Assembly: GCF_900091435.1 (NCBI RefSeq)
Contig: NZ_FMCS01000001.1
Span: forward strand, 124,001 to 188,000
Direction: 5' to 3'
DNA: 64,000 nt
Origin: Micromonospora chaiyaphumensis
GTDB lineage: Bacteria; Actinomycetota; Actinomycetes; Mycobacteriales; Micromonosporaceae
Part shown: positions 1 through 7,232 of the stretch, piece by piece
Position numbering within the stretch: the first letter of the stretch is position 1
How the letters are laid out: the number at the start of each line of letters is the position of its first letter
Notes under the pieces: generated by a model
Database searches by the model: none
Told to the model about the DNA's origin: nothing
The model's input: the letters and a program-made list of their open reading frames with translations, nothing else
Position numbers and translations under genes: made by a program

Positions 1-563
1 TCGTGGTCTACGGGCGGGTGAACCACCTCGTGGACCTGGACAAGGTGCAGGTGGTGGAACGGGACTTCCCGCTGCTGTCGGCCAAGGAGGTGAACACGGT
101 GGTGAAGCAGCGGCTGCGGCGCAAGCTGTCCGTGGTGGGCGCCTGCATCGGCACCGACGCGCACACCGTGGGCATCGACGCGATCCTCAACGTCAAGGGC
201 ATCGCGGGGGAGAAGGGCCTGGAGTACTACCGGGAGCTGAAGGTCACCAACCTGGGCGCGCAGGTCAGCGTGCCCGAGCTGGTCGAGGCGGCCCGGCAGG
301 AGAAGGCCGACGCCGTGCTCGTCTCCCAGGTCGTGACGCAGCGCGACGCGCACCTGCACAACACCCGGGAGATGTCCGCGGCGTTCCGGGAGGCCCTGCC
401 CGCGGGCAAGCGGCCCCTGCTGATCGTCGGCGGTCCCCGCTTCGACGAGACCATGACCGGGGAGCTGGGCGTCGACCGGATCTTCGGCCGCGGCACCACC
501 CCCGGCGAGGTCGCCAGCTACCTGGTCCACGCCCTCATCACGGACAAGAAGGCGAGAGCATGA
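1..563 (+). CDS. kamE: Lysine 5,6-aminomutase beta subunit, C-terminal part (truncated by window edge)
   Basis: This is the cobalamin-binding C-terminal half of the small subunit of lysine 5,6-aminomutase, which moves the terminal amino group of lysine (or beta-lysine) using adenosylcobalamin and PLP. The base-off B12 motif DxHxxG is visible at residues 52-57 of the fragment (TDAHTVG), followed by a Rossmann-like domain with a glycine-rich segment near residue 142 (IVGGPRF). The start lies upstream of the window. The stop overlaps the next gene by 4 bp (ATGA), so kamE and kal are translationally coupled. D-ornithine aminomutase OraE is related, but the kal neighbour favours the lysine enzyme. 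Confidence 0.88.
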   Translation, partial: VVYGRVNHLVDLDKVQVVERDFPLLSAKEVNTVVKQRLRRKLSVVGACIGTDAHTVGIDAILNVKGIAGEKGLEYYRELKVTNLGAQVSVPELVEAARQEKADAVLVSQVVTQRDAHLHNTREMSAAFREALPAGKRPLLIVGGPRFDETMTGELGVDRIFGRGTTPGEVASYLVHALITDKKARA

Positions 564-952
564 GCGATCCCCGGGTCGGCCTGACCGTCACCCACCGCCG
601 GTACGTGCCGTACTCCCACGCCCACTACGCGGGCAACCTCGTCGACGGGGCGTACGCGCTGGGGTTGTTCGGGGACGTCGCCACCGAGGTGTGCATCCGC
701 ACCGACGGCGACGAGGGGCTGTTCGCCTCCTACTCCGACGTGCAGTTCAAGGCGCCCATGAAGGCCGGTGACGTGCTCGAGGTGATCGCCACCGTCACCC
801 GGGTCGGCACCCGCAGCCGCACCATCGACTTCGCCGCCCGGGTGGTGTGCCGGGGCCGCCCCGACAAGTCGGAGTCGGCCGCCGAGGTCCTCGCCGAGCC
901 GATCGTGGCGGTCACCGCGACCGGCACGGTGGTCGTCCCCCCAGCGGCGTGA
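560..952 (+). CDS. kal: 3-aminobutyryl-CoA ammonia lyase-like hotdog protein
   Basis: A 130-residue single hotdog-fold protein matching the size and pattern of Kal, which eliminates ammonia from 3-aminobutyryl-CoA to give crotonyl-CoA in lysine fermentation. The conserved N-terminal stretch YVPYSHAHYAGNLVDGAY (residues 15-32) carries the hotdog-helix asparagine/aspartate. It starts at the ATG overlapping the kamE stop. The assignment rests on family resemblance plus context: Kal genes travel with the aminomutase. A general acyl-CoA thioesterase of the same fold is the alternative. Confidence 0.78.
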   Translation: MSDPRVGLTVTHRRYVPYSHAHYAGNLVDGAYALGLFGDVATEVCIRTDGDEGLFASYSDVQFKAPMKAGDVLEVIATVTRVGTRSRTIDFAARVVCRGRPDKSESAAEVLAEPIVAVTATGTVVVPPAA

Positions 953-1010
953 GCGCGAGGAGCGAGCCGGGGTTGCGAGTTCCGAAGTCGCGAAGGAAGG
1001 ACAGCTCCGG
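950..1010. repeat. Possible dispersed intergenic repeat between kal and the reactivase gene
   Basis: The short spacer starting at the kal stop reads GAGCGCGAGGAGCGAGCC and continues with GTTGCGAG, GTCGCGAA and GGAAGG blocks. From memory, very similar strings recur after stop codons in Micromonospora and Salinispora genomes. No second copy was seen in this window, so the repeat nature is recollection rather than observation. It also supplies the purine-rich stretch upstream of the GTG at 1011. Confidence 0.3.
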
Positions 1011-2345
1011 GTGAACCTCGCCGTCTGCGCCGACGTCGGGTCGACGTACACCAAGGCGGCGGTGGTCGACCTCGACGGCGGCCGGCTCGTCGCGGCGGCG
1101 GCCGCGCCGACGACCGTGGGCACGGACGTGCTGCACGGCCTGGACGCCGCGGTCGGCGCCGCCACCGCCGGGCTCACCGCCGGTGACCTGCCCTGGTACG
1201 TCTGCTCGTCGGCCGGCGGTGGCCTGCGCCTGGCCGTCGTCGGCTACGAGCCCCTCGTCACCGCGCAGGCCGGCCGGCGCGTCGGGTTGTCCGCCGGGGC
1301 GAACGTGGTGCACGTGGCCGCCGGGCGGCTCGGTCAGGCCGACCTGACCGCGCTGCGCGCCGCCCGCCCCGACGTGGTGCTGCTCGTCGGCGGCACCGAC
1401 GGCGGCGACGCCGACACCCTCACCCACAACGCCACCCGGCTGGCGCGGGCGCGCTGGCGGGTGCCGGTGGTGCTCGCCGGCAACGCCGACGCCCGCGACG
1501 ACCTGCACGCCCTGCTGGCCGCGGCGGCGGTGCCGGTCACGGCCGCCGACAACGTGCTGCCCCGCATCGGGGTGCTCGCGCCCGCGCCGGCGCGCGCCGC
1601 GATCCGGGAGGTGTTCCTGCGGCACGTCATCGGCGGCAAGAAGCTGTCCCGCGGCGGCCGGTTCGCCCGCCTGGTGCGGGCCGCCACCCCCGACGCGGTG
1701 CTCACCGGCGTGGAGGTCCTCGCCGACGCCCTCGGCGGCGATCTGGCCGTCGTCGACGTCGGCGGCGCCACCACCGACGTGTACTCGGTGCTCACCCCGG
1801 ACGAGCGGGACACCGGCCCCAGCCAGGAGGTCGCCGGCACCCTGTGGCGGGCCCGCACCGTCGAGGGGGACCTCGGCATGCGGTGGAGCGCCCCCGGTGT
1901 GGTCCGCGCCGCCGCCGAGGAACGCCTCCTCGCCCCCGGCGAGGCCGACGACCTGGCCGCGGCGGCGGCGGTGCGGGCCGCCGACCCCGGCTTCCTGCCC
2001 GCCGCCGACGCCGACCGGGCCGCCGACCGGCGCATCGCCGCGCTCGCCGCGACGGTGGCGCTGCGCCGGCACGCCCGCGGCGCCGCCACCGGGGAGCGCG
2101 CCGGCCGGGACCTGCGCGACGTCAAACTGATGGTCGGCTCCGGCGGGGTGCTGCGGCACGCCCACCCCGGCGACGCCGCCGGGGTGCTCGCCGCGGTCCT
2201 CGGCGACCATGCCGGCGGGTGGCCGCTGCCGCGGGCAGCCCGGGCCGTCGTCGACGTCGACTACGTGCTGGCCGCCGGTGGCCTGCTCGCCGCCGACCAC
2301 CCGGGTGCGGCGGCCGCGCTGCTGCGCCGGCACCTCGCCGGCTGA
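1011..2345 (+). CDS. MutL/GlmL-family ATPase, probable aminomutase reactivase
   Basis: A 444-residue protein of the glutamate-mutase-associated MutL (GlmL) family with an actin-like ATPase fold. The phosphate-1 motif is at residues 8-15 (DVGSTYTK) and a second phosphate motif lies near residue 247 (VVDVGGATTD). Such proteins accompany B12-dependent carbon-skeleton and amino mutases and are thought to exchange damaged cobalamin. It starts at GTG 1011, 58 bp after kal, in the same direction, so it is very likely the reactivase for the kamE product. A role in DNA mismatch repair can be excluded; only the name is shared. Confidence 0.8.
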   Translation: MNLAVCADVGSTYTKAAVVDLDGGRLVAAAAAPTTVGTDVLHGLDAAVGAATAGLTAGDLPWYVCSSAGGGLRLAVVGYEPLVTAQAGRRVGLSAGANVVHVAAGRLGQADLTALRAARPDVVLLVGGTDGGDADTLTHNATRLARARWRVPVVLAGNADARDDLHALLAAAAVPVTAADNVLPRIGVLAPAPARAAIREVFLRHVIGGKKLSRGGRFARLVRAATPDAVLTGVEVLADALGGDLAVVDVGGATTDVYSVLTPDERDTGPSQEVAGTLWRARTVEGDLGMRWSAPGVVRAAAEERLLAPGEADDLAAAAAVRAADPGFLPAADADRAADRRIAALAATVALRRHARGAATGERAGRDLRDVKLMVGSGGVLRHAHPGDAAGVLAAVLGDHAGGWPLPRAARAVVDVDYVLAAGGLLAADHPGAAAALLRRHLAG

Positions 2346-2372
2346 ACGCCCGGCACCGCGCCGTCGCGATAC

Positions 2373-2802
2373 CTATTCGGCGGGGAGCCGCTCGCCGCGG
2401 GCGTCGGCCTCCCGGGAGGCCGCCCAGCAGGCCAGCAGCCGCAGCTTGTCCCGCCGCGGCGGATCCCGGCTCCGCGGTGTAGATCACGAGGGAGAGGCCG
2501 GGTTCGGCGGTCATCGCGAGCGTCTCGAAGGCCAGGGTGAGGTCCCCGACGGCCGGGTGGTGGAAGCGTGTGGTGCCGGTACCGTGCCGCCGCACGTTGT
2601 GGGCGCCCCAGCGGGTGCGGAACGCGTCGCTGCGGGTGGACAACTCGCCCACCAGGTCGTGCAGGTCCTTGTCGTGGGGGTCCCGGCCCGCCTCCGTGCG
2701 CAGGATGTCGACGGCCTGGGCCAGGTGCAGCAGGTGGGCGCGTTCGGCGTCGTCGAGCTGCAGGGCGGCGGCGGCCGCGGCAGCCATGTACTGCCGGTAC
2801 AC
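2373..2802 (-). pseudogene. Degraded XRE-family regulator with MmyB-like ligand-binding domain
   Basis: The minus strand carries pieces of the widespread actinobacterial XRE/MmyB-like regulator. A short stretch (ALQLDDAERAHL) that normally follows the HTH is joined directly to the late part of the sensor domain (ILRTEAGRDP, GELSTRSDAFRTRWGAHNV, FHHPAVGDL, YTAEPGS). About 90 residues are missing in between. The HTH is gone: a TGA precedes the first open codon. Just after YTAEPGS the frame shifts, and the expected C-terminus (DKLRLLACWAASREADARGERLPAE then TAG at 2373-2375, split here by frame) is found one frame over. These are three independent lesions, so it is not functional. Confidence 0.82.
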
Positions 2803-2899
2803 CCCTCAGCAGGAACTCCCTGCCCGTGCGGAAACGGAGTTACCTGGACCCGCAGCGGGGAACTCGCAGGAAGATCACTCATCGGCAAGGGAGAACGAC

Positions 2900-3922
2900 A
2901 TGCGTGGCGTCGTCATGCACGCACCCGGCGACGTCCGGGTGGAGGACCGCCCGGATCCGCGGATCGAGCAACCCACCGACGCGATCATCCGCGTGTCGGC
3001 GGCCTGCGTGTGCGGCTCGGACCTGTGGCCGTACCGCGGGGTGCAGAAGGTGGAGGGCCCGACGCCGATGGGCCACGAGTACGTCGGCATCGTCGAGGAG
3101 GTCGGCGCCGACGTCACGAGTCTCACGCCCGGCCAGTTCGTGGTCGGCTCGTTCTGGGCGTCGGACAACACCTGCGAGATCTGCCGGGCCGGCTACCAAT
3201 CCGCCTGCGTGCACCGGGTCCCCATGGGCATGCTCGGTTCGCAGGCACAGCTCCTGCGGGTGCCCCTCGCCGACGGCACCCTGGTCGCCACGCCCGAGGT
3301 GCCGCCGGCCGACCTGATCCCCAGCTACCTGACCGCCTCCGACGTGCTCGGCACCGGCTGGTTCGCCGCGGTCGCCGCCCAGGCCGGCCCCGGCCGGACC
3401 GTCGCGGTCGTCGGCGACGGCGCCGTCGGCCTGCTCGCCGTCCTCGCCGCCCGGCAGCTGGGCGCCGAACGGATCATCGCGATGAGCCGGCACGAGTCCC
3501 GGCAGAGGCTCGCCCGCGAGTTCGGCGCCACCGACATCGTCACCGAACGCGGCGACGAGGGCGTGGCCCGGATCAAGGACCTGACCGGCGGGCTCGGCGC
3601 GCACTCGGTGGTGGAGGCGGTCGGCACGCAGGAGTCGATGATGCAGGCCATCCACGCGACCCGCGCCGGCGGGCACGTCGGGTTCGTCGGCGTCACCCAC
3701 GACGTGGCCGTGCCCGGCATGGAGCTGTTCTGGTCCCTGGCGCACCTGCACGGCGGCCCGGCACCCGTGCGGCGGTTCCTGCCGGAACTGATGCGCCTCA
3801 TCGGCGACGGCACGATCAACCCGGGGAAGGTCTTCGACCTCGACCTGCCCCTCGACCAGGCCGCCGAGGGCTACCGGGCCATGGACGAACGCCGCGCTGT
3901 CAAGACCCTGCTGCGACCCTGA
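2900..3922 (+). CDS. Zinc-dependent alcohol dehydrogenase family oxidoreductase
   Basis: A 340-residue medium-chain dehydrogenase/reductase. Catalytic zinc ligands are recognisable in CVCGSD (near residue 36-41) and GHEY (near 58-61). The NAD(P)-binding fold is near residue 170 (VVGDGAVGLLAV). The structural-zinc lobe is unusual: DNTCEICRAG...C keeps three of the four cysteines, with aspartate at the first position. It starts at ATG 2900 after GGGAGAAC. The cupin gene follows 10 bp later as an operon. The divergent MmyB-type regulator, the usual partner for such genes, is broken, so expression may no longer be controlled from here. Substrate unknown. Confidence 0.85.
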   Translation: MRGVVMHAPGDVRVEDRPDPRIEQPTDAIIRVSAACVCGSDLWPYRGVQKVEGPTPMGHEYVGIVEEVGADVTSLTPGQFVVGSFWASDNTCEICRAGYQSACVHRVPMGMLGSQAQLLRVPLADGTLVATPEVPPADLIPSYLTASDVLGTGWFAAVAAQAGPGRTVAVVGDGAVGLLAVLAARQLGAERIIAMSRHESRQRLAREFGATDIVTERGDEGVARIKDLTGGLGAHSVVEAVGTQESMMQAIHATRAGGHVGFVGVTHDVAVPGMELFWSLAHLHGGPAPVRRFLPELMRLIGDGTINPGKVFDLDLPLDQAAEGYRAMDERRAVKTLLRP

Positions 3923-3932
3923 AGGAGCGTCG

Positions 3933-4346
3933 ATGGAACTGCGGCCCGTCAACCCCACCGTCAGGACACCCGCCCGGAACTTCACCGGCGACGTCTACCT
4001 GACCCCCGTCTACAACGGCACGGAGCCGTCCCGGATGACCGTGGCGCTCGTGCGTTTCACCCCGGGCGCCCGCACCCACTGGCACTCCCACGCCGTCGGG
4101 CAGACCCTGCACGTCACCGAAGGGGTGGGGCTGGTCGGCACCCGCGACGGGACGGTGCTGCGCGTACGCGCCGGCGACACCGTCATCTGCCCGCCCGGTG
4201 AGGAGCACTGGCACGGCGCCACCGGGAACACGTTCATGAGCCACCTGGCCATGCTGGAGGCGCTGCCCGGCGGGCAGGACCCCACCACCTGGCTGGAACC
4301 CCTCCCCGACGAGCAGTACCAGGCGGCGCACCAGGGAAACCCCTGA
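3933..4346 (+). CDS. Small single-domain cupin protein
   Basis: A 137-residue one-domain cupin. Motif 1 is clear (THWHSHAVGQTLHVTEG, near residues 48-64) with two metal-binding histidines and downstream HVTE. Motif 2 is near residues 85-97 (CPPGEEHWHG), giving the last histidine. Proteins of this type are often annotated as cupin or mandelonitrile-lyase-like and sit beside MDR dehydrogenases. It starts at ATG 3933 with GAAGGAGCG just upstream and shares the operon with the dehydrogenase. Metal-dependent isomerase, lyase or dioxygenase activity is possible; no substrate can be assigned. Confidence 0.82.
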   Translation: MELRPVNPTVRTPARNFTGDVYLTPVYNGTEPSRMTVALVRFTPGARTHWHSHAVGQTLHVTEGVGLVGTRDGTVLRVRAGDTVICPPGEEHWHGATGNTFMSHLAMLEALPGGQDPTTWLEPLPDEQYQAAHQGNP

Positions 4347-4450
4347 ATGCCCCCGTGTCCGGCCCTCGACAACCCTCGGAGAACCGGCGTTCGCATCGAG
4401 ACGCGCCGACGCGACACGCCGTGTCGCAACACACGACAGGCCGAGGTGGG

Positions 4451-4481
4451 TTGACAGCGGCGGGGGTGCACGCCGTACCGT
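4451..4481 (+). promoter_or_regulatory. Candidate housekeeping promoter of the 4488-4781 transcript
   Basis: A perfect TTGACA (4451-4456) is followed after 19 bases by TACCGT (4476-4481). The spacing is slightly long for a vegetative actinobacterial promoter, but the -35 is consensus. It points into a 350-bp stretch with no convincing ORF that ends in an intrinsic terminator. Confidence 0.5.
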
Positions 4482-4487
4482 CTTTGA

Positions 4488-4781
4488 GTCCTACCACGGG
4501 AAGCGGCTGTTGTTCGCTTCGTCCCTTCGTCCGCTGGCCGAGCGACCGGAAGGTTGCGGCGGCCAGGTCCAGCGGGCGGGGGTCGGCGGGGCGGCGCGAA
4601 CCGGCCGCGATTACCGGTGTACGGGCAGGGTGAGAGGCACGGCCAGTAGACAACGGCCAGGCGGGGGCAGCCAGTCCACGTCGGGTCGGTCCGAAGGTCG
4701 GCGCCGATCGTCCTCGCCCCACCGGCCGGGAAGGGCCTGGGAGCATCGGGGCGCGGCGCGAGCCGCGCCCCGATTTTCGTG
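4488..4781 (+). ncRNA. Candidate structured non-coding RNA of unknown class
   Basis: Between a TTGACA promoter and a strong terminator lie roughly 290 bases with no credible coding frame. Visible pairings are GAAGCG/CGCTTC around 4500-4528, CTGGCC with GGCCAG, and CCGCTGG with CCAGCGG further on. A duplicated CGGCCAG occurs near 4640-4660. It does not show RNase P, tmRNA, SRP or cobalamin-riboswitch signatures that I know. It could be a small RNA (for example a 6S/Ms1-like regulator) or a long 5' leader of the toxin-antitoxin pair, although the terminator before that pair argues for a separate transcript. Confidence 0.4.
4745..4777 (+). terminator. Intrinsic terminator, 13-bp perfect stem plus T-run
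   Basis: ATCGGGGCGCGGC (4745-4757) pairs perfectly with GCCGCGCCCCGAT (4762-4774) around a GCGA tetraloop, followed by TTTT. This is a textbook Rho-independent terminator and one of few here with a real T-tract. It closes the candidate RNA 50 bp before the antitoxin start. Confidence 0.85.
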
Positions 4782-4829
4782 CCCGCCGAAGACCCGCCCG
4801 AGGCGGTGCCACCGGCTATGCTGCGCGGT

Positions 4830-5138
4830 ATGACCGGAGCGGTGCGGAAGTTGTCGATCTCGGTCCCGCCCGACGTCGCCGAACGCCTCGAACGGGAACC
4901 CAACGCCAGCGCCTTCCTCGTGCACGCCGCGCGGGCACTGATGCGCCGCGAAGCCCTCGACGCCGAGCTGGCCCACCAGGGCGTCACCGTCACCGAGGAA
5001 GGCGTCGCCCGGGCGCGGGCGGCACGCGCCGCCGTCGACGTGGCCTGGCCCGCCGAGCGCTACCAGGCGATCCGGGAGCGGGCACGGCAGGCCGCCACCG
5101 ACGGCGAGGACCTCGCCGCCCGGGGCACCGCCGCGTGA
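4830..5138 (+). CDS. Antitoxin-like protein of a PIN-type toxin-antitoxin pair
   Basis: A 102-residue protein with an N-terminal beta strand and helices typical of ribbon-helix-helix antitoxins (VRKLSISVPPDVAERLER), and a helical, alanine- and arginine-rich C-terminal part likely to wrap the toxin. ATG 4830 is chosen; the in-frame ATG at 4818 would add four residues. The stop overlaps the PIN toxin start, as in VapBC operons. Probable role: DNA-binding, toxin-neutralising partner and autorepressor. Confidence 0.7.
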   Translation: MTGAVRKLSISVPPDVAERLEREPNASAFLVHAARALMRREALDAELAHQGVTVTEEGVARARAARAAVDVAWPAERYQAIRERARQAATDGEDLAARGTAA

Positions 5139-5533
5139 GCGACCCCGACGGCCCACCCGTGCGGCTGGTCCTCGATCGGTCGGCGCTGCTGGCGTACCTG
5201 GCCGGGTCGGTGCACGTGGGGGAGACGCTGCACGAGGTGATCGCCGACGGGGTGCGCTTCGGGGTGGCGGCGGTCGCCGCCGCCGAGGCGTACGCGGGCG
5301 TCGACGACCCGAAGGACCGGGCGGCGCTGCGCCGGCTGCTCGCCCTCGACGCCTGCGCCGTCCTGCCCACCGACGGCGGGGCGTGGCAGGAACTGGCGTA
5401 CTGGCGGGGCTTCACCGGGCGGGTCGACCTGGCCGCGACCGTGCTGGCCTGCCTCGACCACGACGCGCCGATCCTCACCGGCGAGGCCCGTTACGGCACC
5501 GACGCCCTGCCGCTGATCCTGCTGCCCGACTGA
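5135..5533 (+). CDS. PIN-domain protein, VapC-like toxin
   Basis: A 132-residue PIN-domain protein, a metal-dependent RNase fold. An early acidic residue is seen in VLDRSALLAYL (aspartate near residue 14). There is a mid-domain glutamate in AAAEAYAG and late acidic residues in GRVDLAATVLACLDHDAPILTGEARYG. It starts at GTG 5135 inside the antitoxin stop (4-bp overlap). The domain is slightly divergent: the final region has TGE rather than the commoner TxD. VapC-like tRNA/rRNA cleavage is the family expectation; the target is unknown. Confidence 0.75.
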   Translation: MSDPDGPPVRLVLDRSALLAYLAGSVHVGETLHEVIADGVRFGVAAVAAAEAYAGVDDPKDRAALRRLLALDACAVLPTDGGAWQELAYWRGFTGRVDLAATVLACLDHDAPILTGEARYGTDALPLILLPD

Positions 5534-5602
5534 CCCGGCCCGGACGGGCCGGCGGGGCCGTCCGCCGGGTAGCCTTCGGCGCGTGATCGTGGTGAGGTGC
5601 CG

Positions 5603-7207
5603 GTGACGACGCTCGACCGGGAAGAGACCCGTGCCACCGGCGGGGCACGCCCCGGCGCCGGCGGACGGCCGCTGCCGCTGAAACTGGCCGTCCCGGCGGC
5701 CCTGCTGGCCGGTCTGGCGCTGCTTGTCGCCTTCCCCCCGTACGGGCTGTGGCCCCTCGCCCCGGCCGGTGTGGCGCTGCTCGCCGCCGCGGCGCACCGG
5801 CGGCGGCTGCGCGCCGGCGCCGGGCTGGGCTTCCTCGCCGGGGTGGCGCTGTTCGCGCCGCTGCTGGAGTGGACCAACCTGCACACCGGCTACCTGCCGT
5901 GGCTGCTGCTGTCGCTGCTGCAGGCCGGCTACCTCGCGCTGCTCGGCGCCGCCACCGCCTGGGTGTCCCCGCTGGTCGACCGGCACCGCGCGGCGTGGCC
6001 CCTGGTCACCGGGGTGCTGTGGGTCGGGCAGGAGGCGCTGCGCGACCGCACCCCGTTCGGTGGGTTCCCGTGGGGGCGGCTGGCGTTCAGCCAGGACACC
6101 TCCCCGCTGCTGCGCCTGGCCGCGCTGGGCGGCGCCCCGCTGGTCACCTTCGCCGTGGCCCTCGCCGGCGGGATCCTGCTCACCCTCGCCTGGCGCGACT
6201 GGCGCCAGCCCGCCGGGCTGTGGCGGCCCGTCGCCGGGCTGGCCGCCGCCCTGGCCGCGGTGCTCGCCGCCGGCCCCGCCGTCCCGGCCGGCGTACGCGG
6301 CGGCGGGGACGGCGTCACCGTCGCCATCGTCCAGGGCAACGTGCCCCGCCTCGGGCTGGACTTCAACGCCCAACGGCAGGCCGTGCTCAACAACCACGTC
6401 GACGCCACCCTGAAACTGGCCGAACAGGTCGCCGCGGGCACCCAACGCCACCCGGACCTGGTGGTGTGGCCGGAGAACTCCAGCGACATCGACCCGCTGC
6501 GCAACCCCGGCGCCGGCGAGCGGATCACCCAGGCCGCCGACGCGATCGGCGCGCCGATCCTCGTCGGCGCGGTGCTGCTCGGCCCCGGCGAGGGCCAGGT
6601 CCGCAACGCCGGCCTGCTGTGGCGCCCCGGCAGCGGCCCCGACCTGGACCAGCTCTACACCAAACGGCACCCCGTCCCGTTCGCCGAGTACGTGCCGCTG
6701 CGCGAGATCGCCCGCATGGTCAGCTCCGAGGTCGACCGGGTCCGCTCCGACTTCGTCCCCGGCGCCACCCCCGGCGTGCTGGAGACCGGCCCGGCCATCC
6801 TCGGCGACGTGATCTGCTTCGAGGTCGCCTACGACGGCATCGTCCGGGACACCGTCACCGGTGGCGCGCAGCTGCTGGTGGTGCAGACCAACAACGCCAC
6901 CTTCGACGTGGCCGAGGCCCGCCAGCAGCTGGCCATGGTCCGGCTGCGCGCCGTCGAGCACGGTCGCGCCGCTCTGATGGCCTCCACGGTCGGTGTGTCC
7001 GGGTTCGTTTCCCCGGACGGGCGGGTAGACGGGGCCACCGGGTTCAACACCGCCGCAGTGGTGGTGCGGCAGATGCGGCTCGGCGACGGGCGTACCCCGG
7101 CCACCACGGCCGGGGTGTGGCCGGAGGTGGCCCTCGCGGCGCTCGCCGTCGCGGCCCTGGCCGGCGCGGCGGTGCTGCGCCGCCGCCGGGAGGTCGACCC
7201 GGGGTAG
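5603..7207 (+). CDS. lnt: Apolipoprotein N-acyltransferase
   Basis: About 534 residues. N-terminal hydrophobic segments (five to six, residues 25-225) are followed by a nitrilase-type domain and a last transmembrane helix near the C-terminus. The catalytic triad is visible: Glu near 290 (WPENSS), Lys near 353 (YTKRHPVPF) and Cys near 404 (DVICFEVAYDG). The enzyme N-acylates the lipobox cysteine of lipoproteins in the membrane. GTG 5603 is preferred because GAGG lies 5 bases upstream; GTG 5597 is the alternative. The next gene, a polyprenol mannosyltransferase, follows 25 bp later. In mycobacteria the two activities are fused in Ppm1. Confidence 0.9.
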   Translation: MTTLDREETRATGGARPGAGGRPLPLKLAVPAALLAGLALLVAFPPYGLWPLAPAGVALLAAAAHRRRLRAGAGLGFLAGVALFAPLLEWTNLHTGYLPWLLLSLLQAGYLALLGAATAWVSPLVDRHRAAWPLVTGVLWVGQEALRDRTPFGGFPWGRLAFSQDTSPLLRLAALGGAPLVTFAVALAGGILLTLAWRDWRQPAGLWRPVAGLAAALAAVLAAGPAVPAGVRGGGDGVTVAIVQGNVPRLGLDFNAQRQAVLNNHVDATLKLAEQVAAGTQRHPDLVVWPENSSDIDPLRNPGAGERITQAADAIGAPILVGAVLLGPGEGQVRNAGLLWRPGSGPDLDQLYTKRHPVPFAEYVPLREIARMVSSEVDRVRSDFVPGATPGVLETGPAILGDVICFEVAYDGIVRDTVTGGAQLLVVQTNNATFDVAEARQQLAMVRLRAVEHGRAALMASTVGVSGFVSPDGRVDGATGFNTAAVVVRQMRLGDGRTPATTAGVWPEVALAALAVAALAGAAVLRRRREVDPG

Positions 7208-7232
7208 GACGACGAGCGGGAGGCGGTACACG

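Noticed and set aside
912-2333. 473-residue minus-strand open frame opposite the MutL-type gene
   Set aside because: High-GC DNA leaves the antisense frames open. The translation is glycine/valine/histidine-rich with no domain, while the plus strand encodes a clear ATPase. The same holds for the long frames at 5060-7303, 9119-10702, 29447-31156, 52987-54519 and 54392-56299.
1011-2345. DNA mismatch repair MutL
   Set aside because: The protein has the actin-like fold motifs of GlmL-type mutase accessory proteins, not GHKL ATPase motifs, and sits with aminomutase genes.
4488-4781. RNase P, tmRNA or cobalamin riboswitch
   Set aside because: Diagnostic segments of those RNAs (for example GAGGAAAGTC, the CCA-end structure, GCCACTG) are absent.
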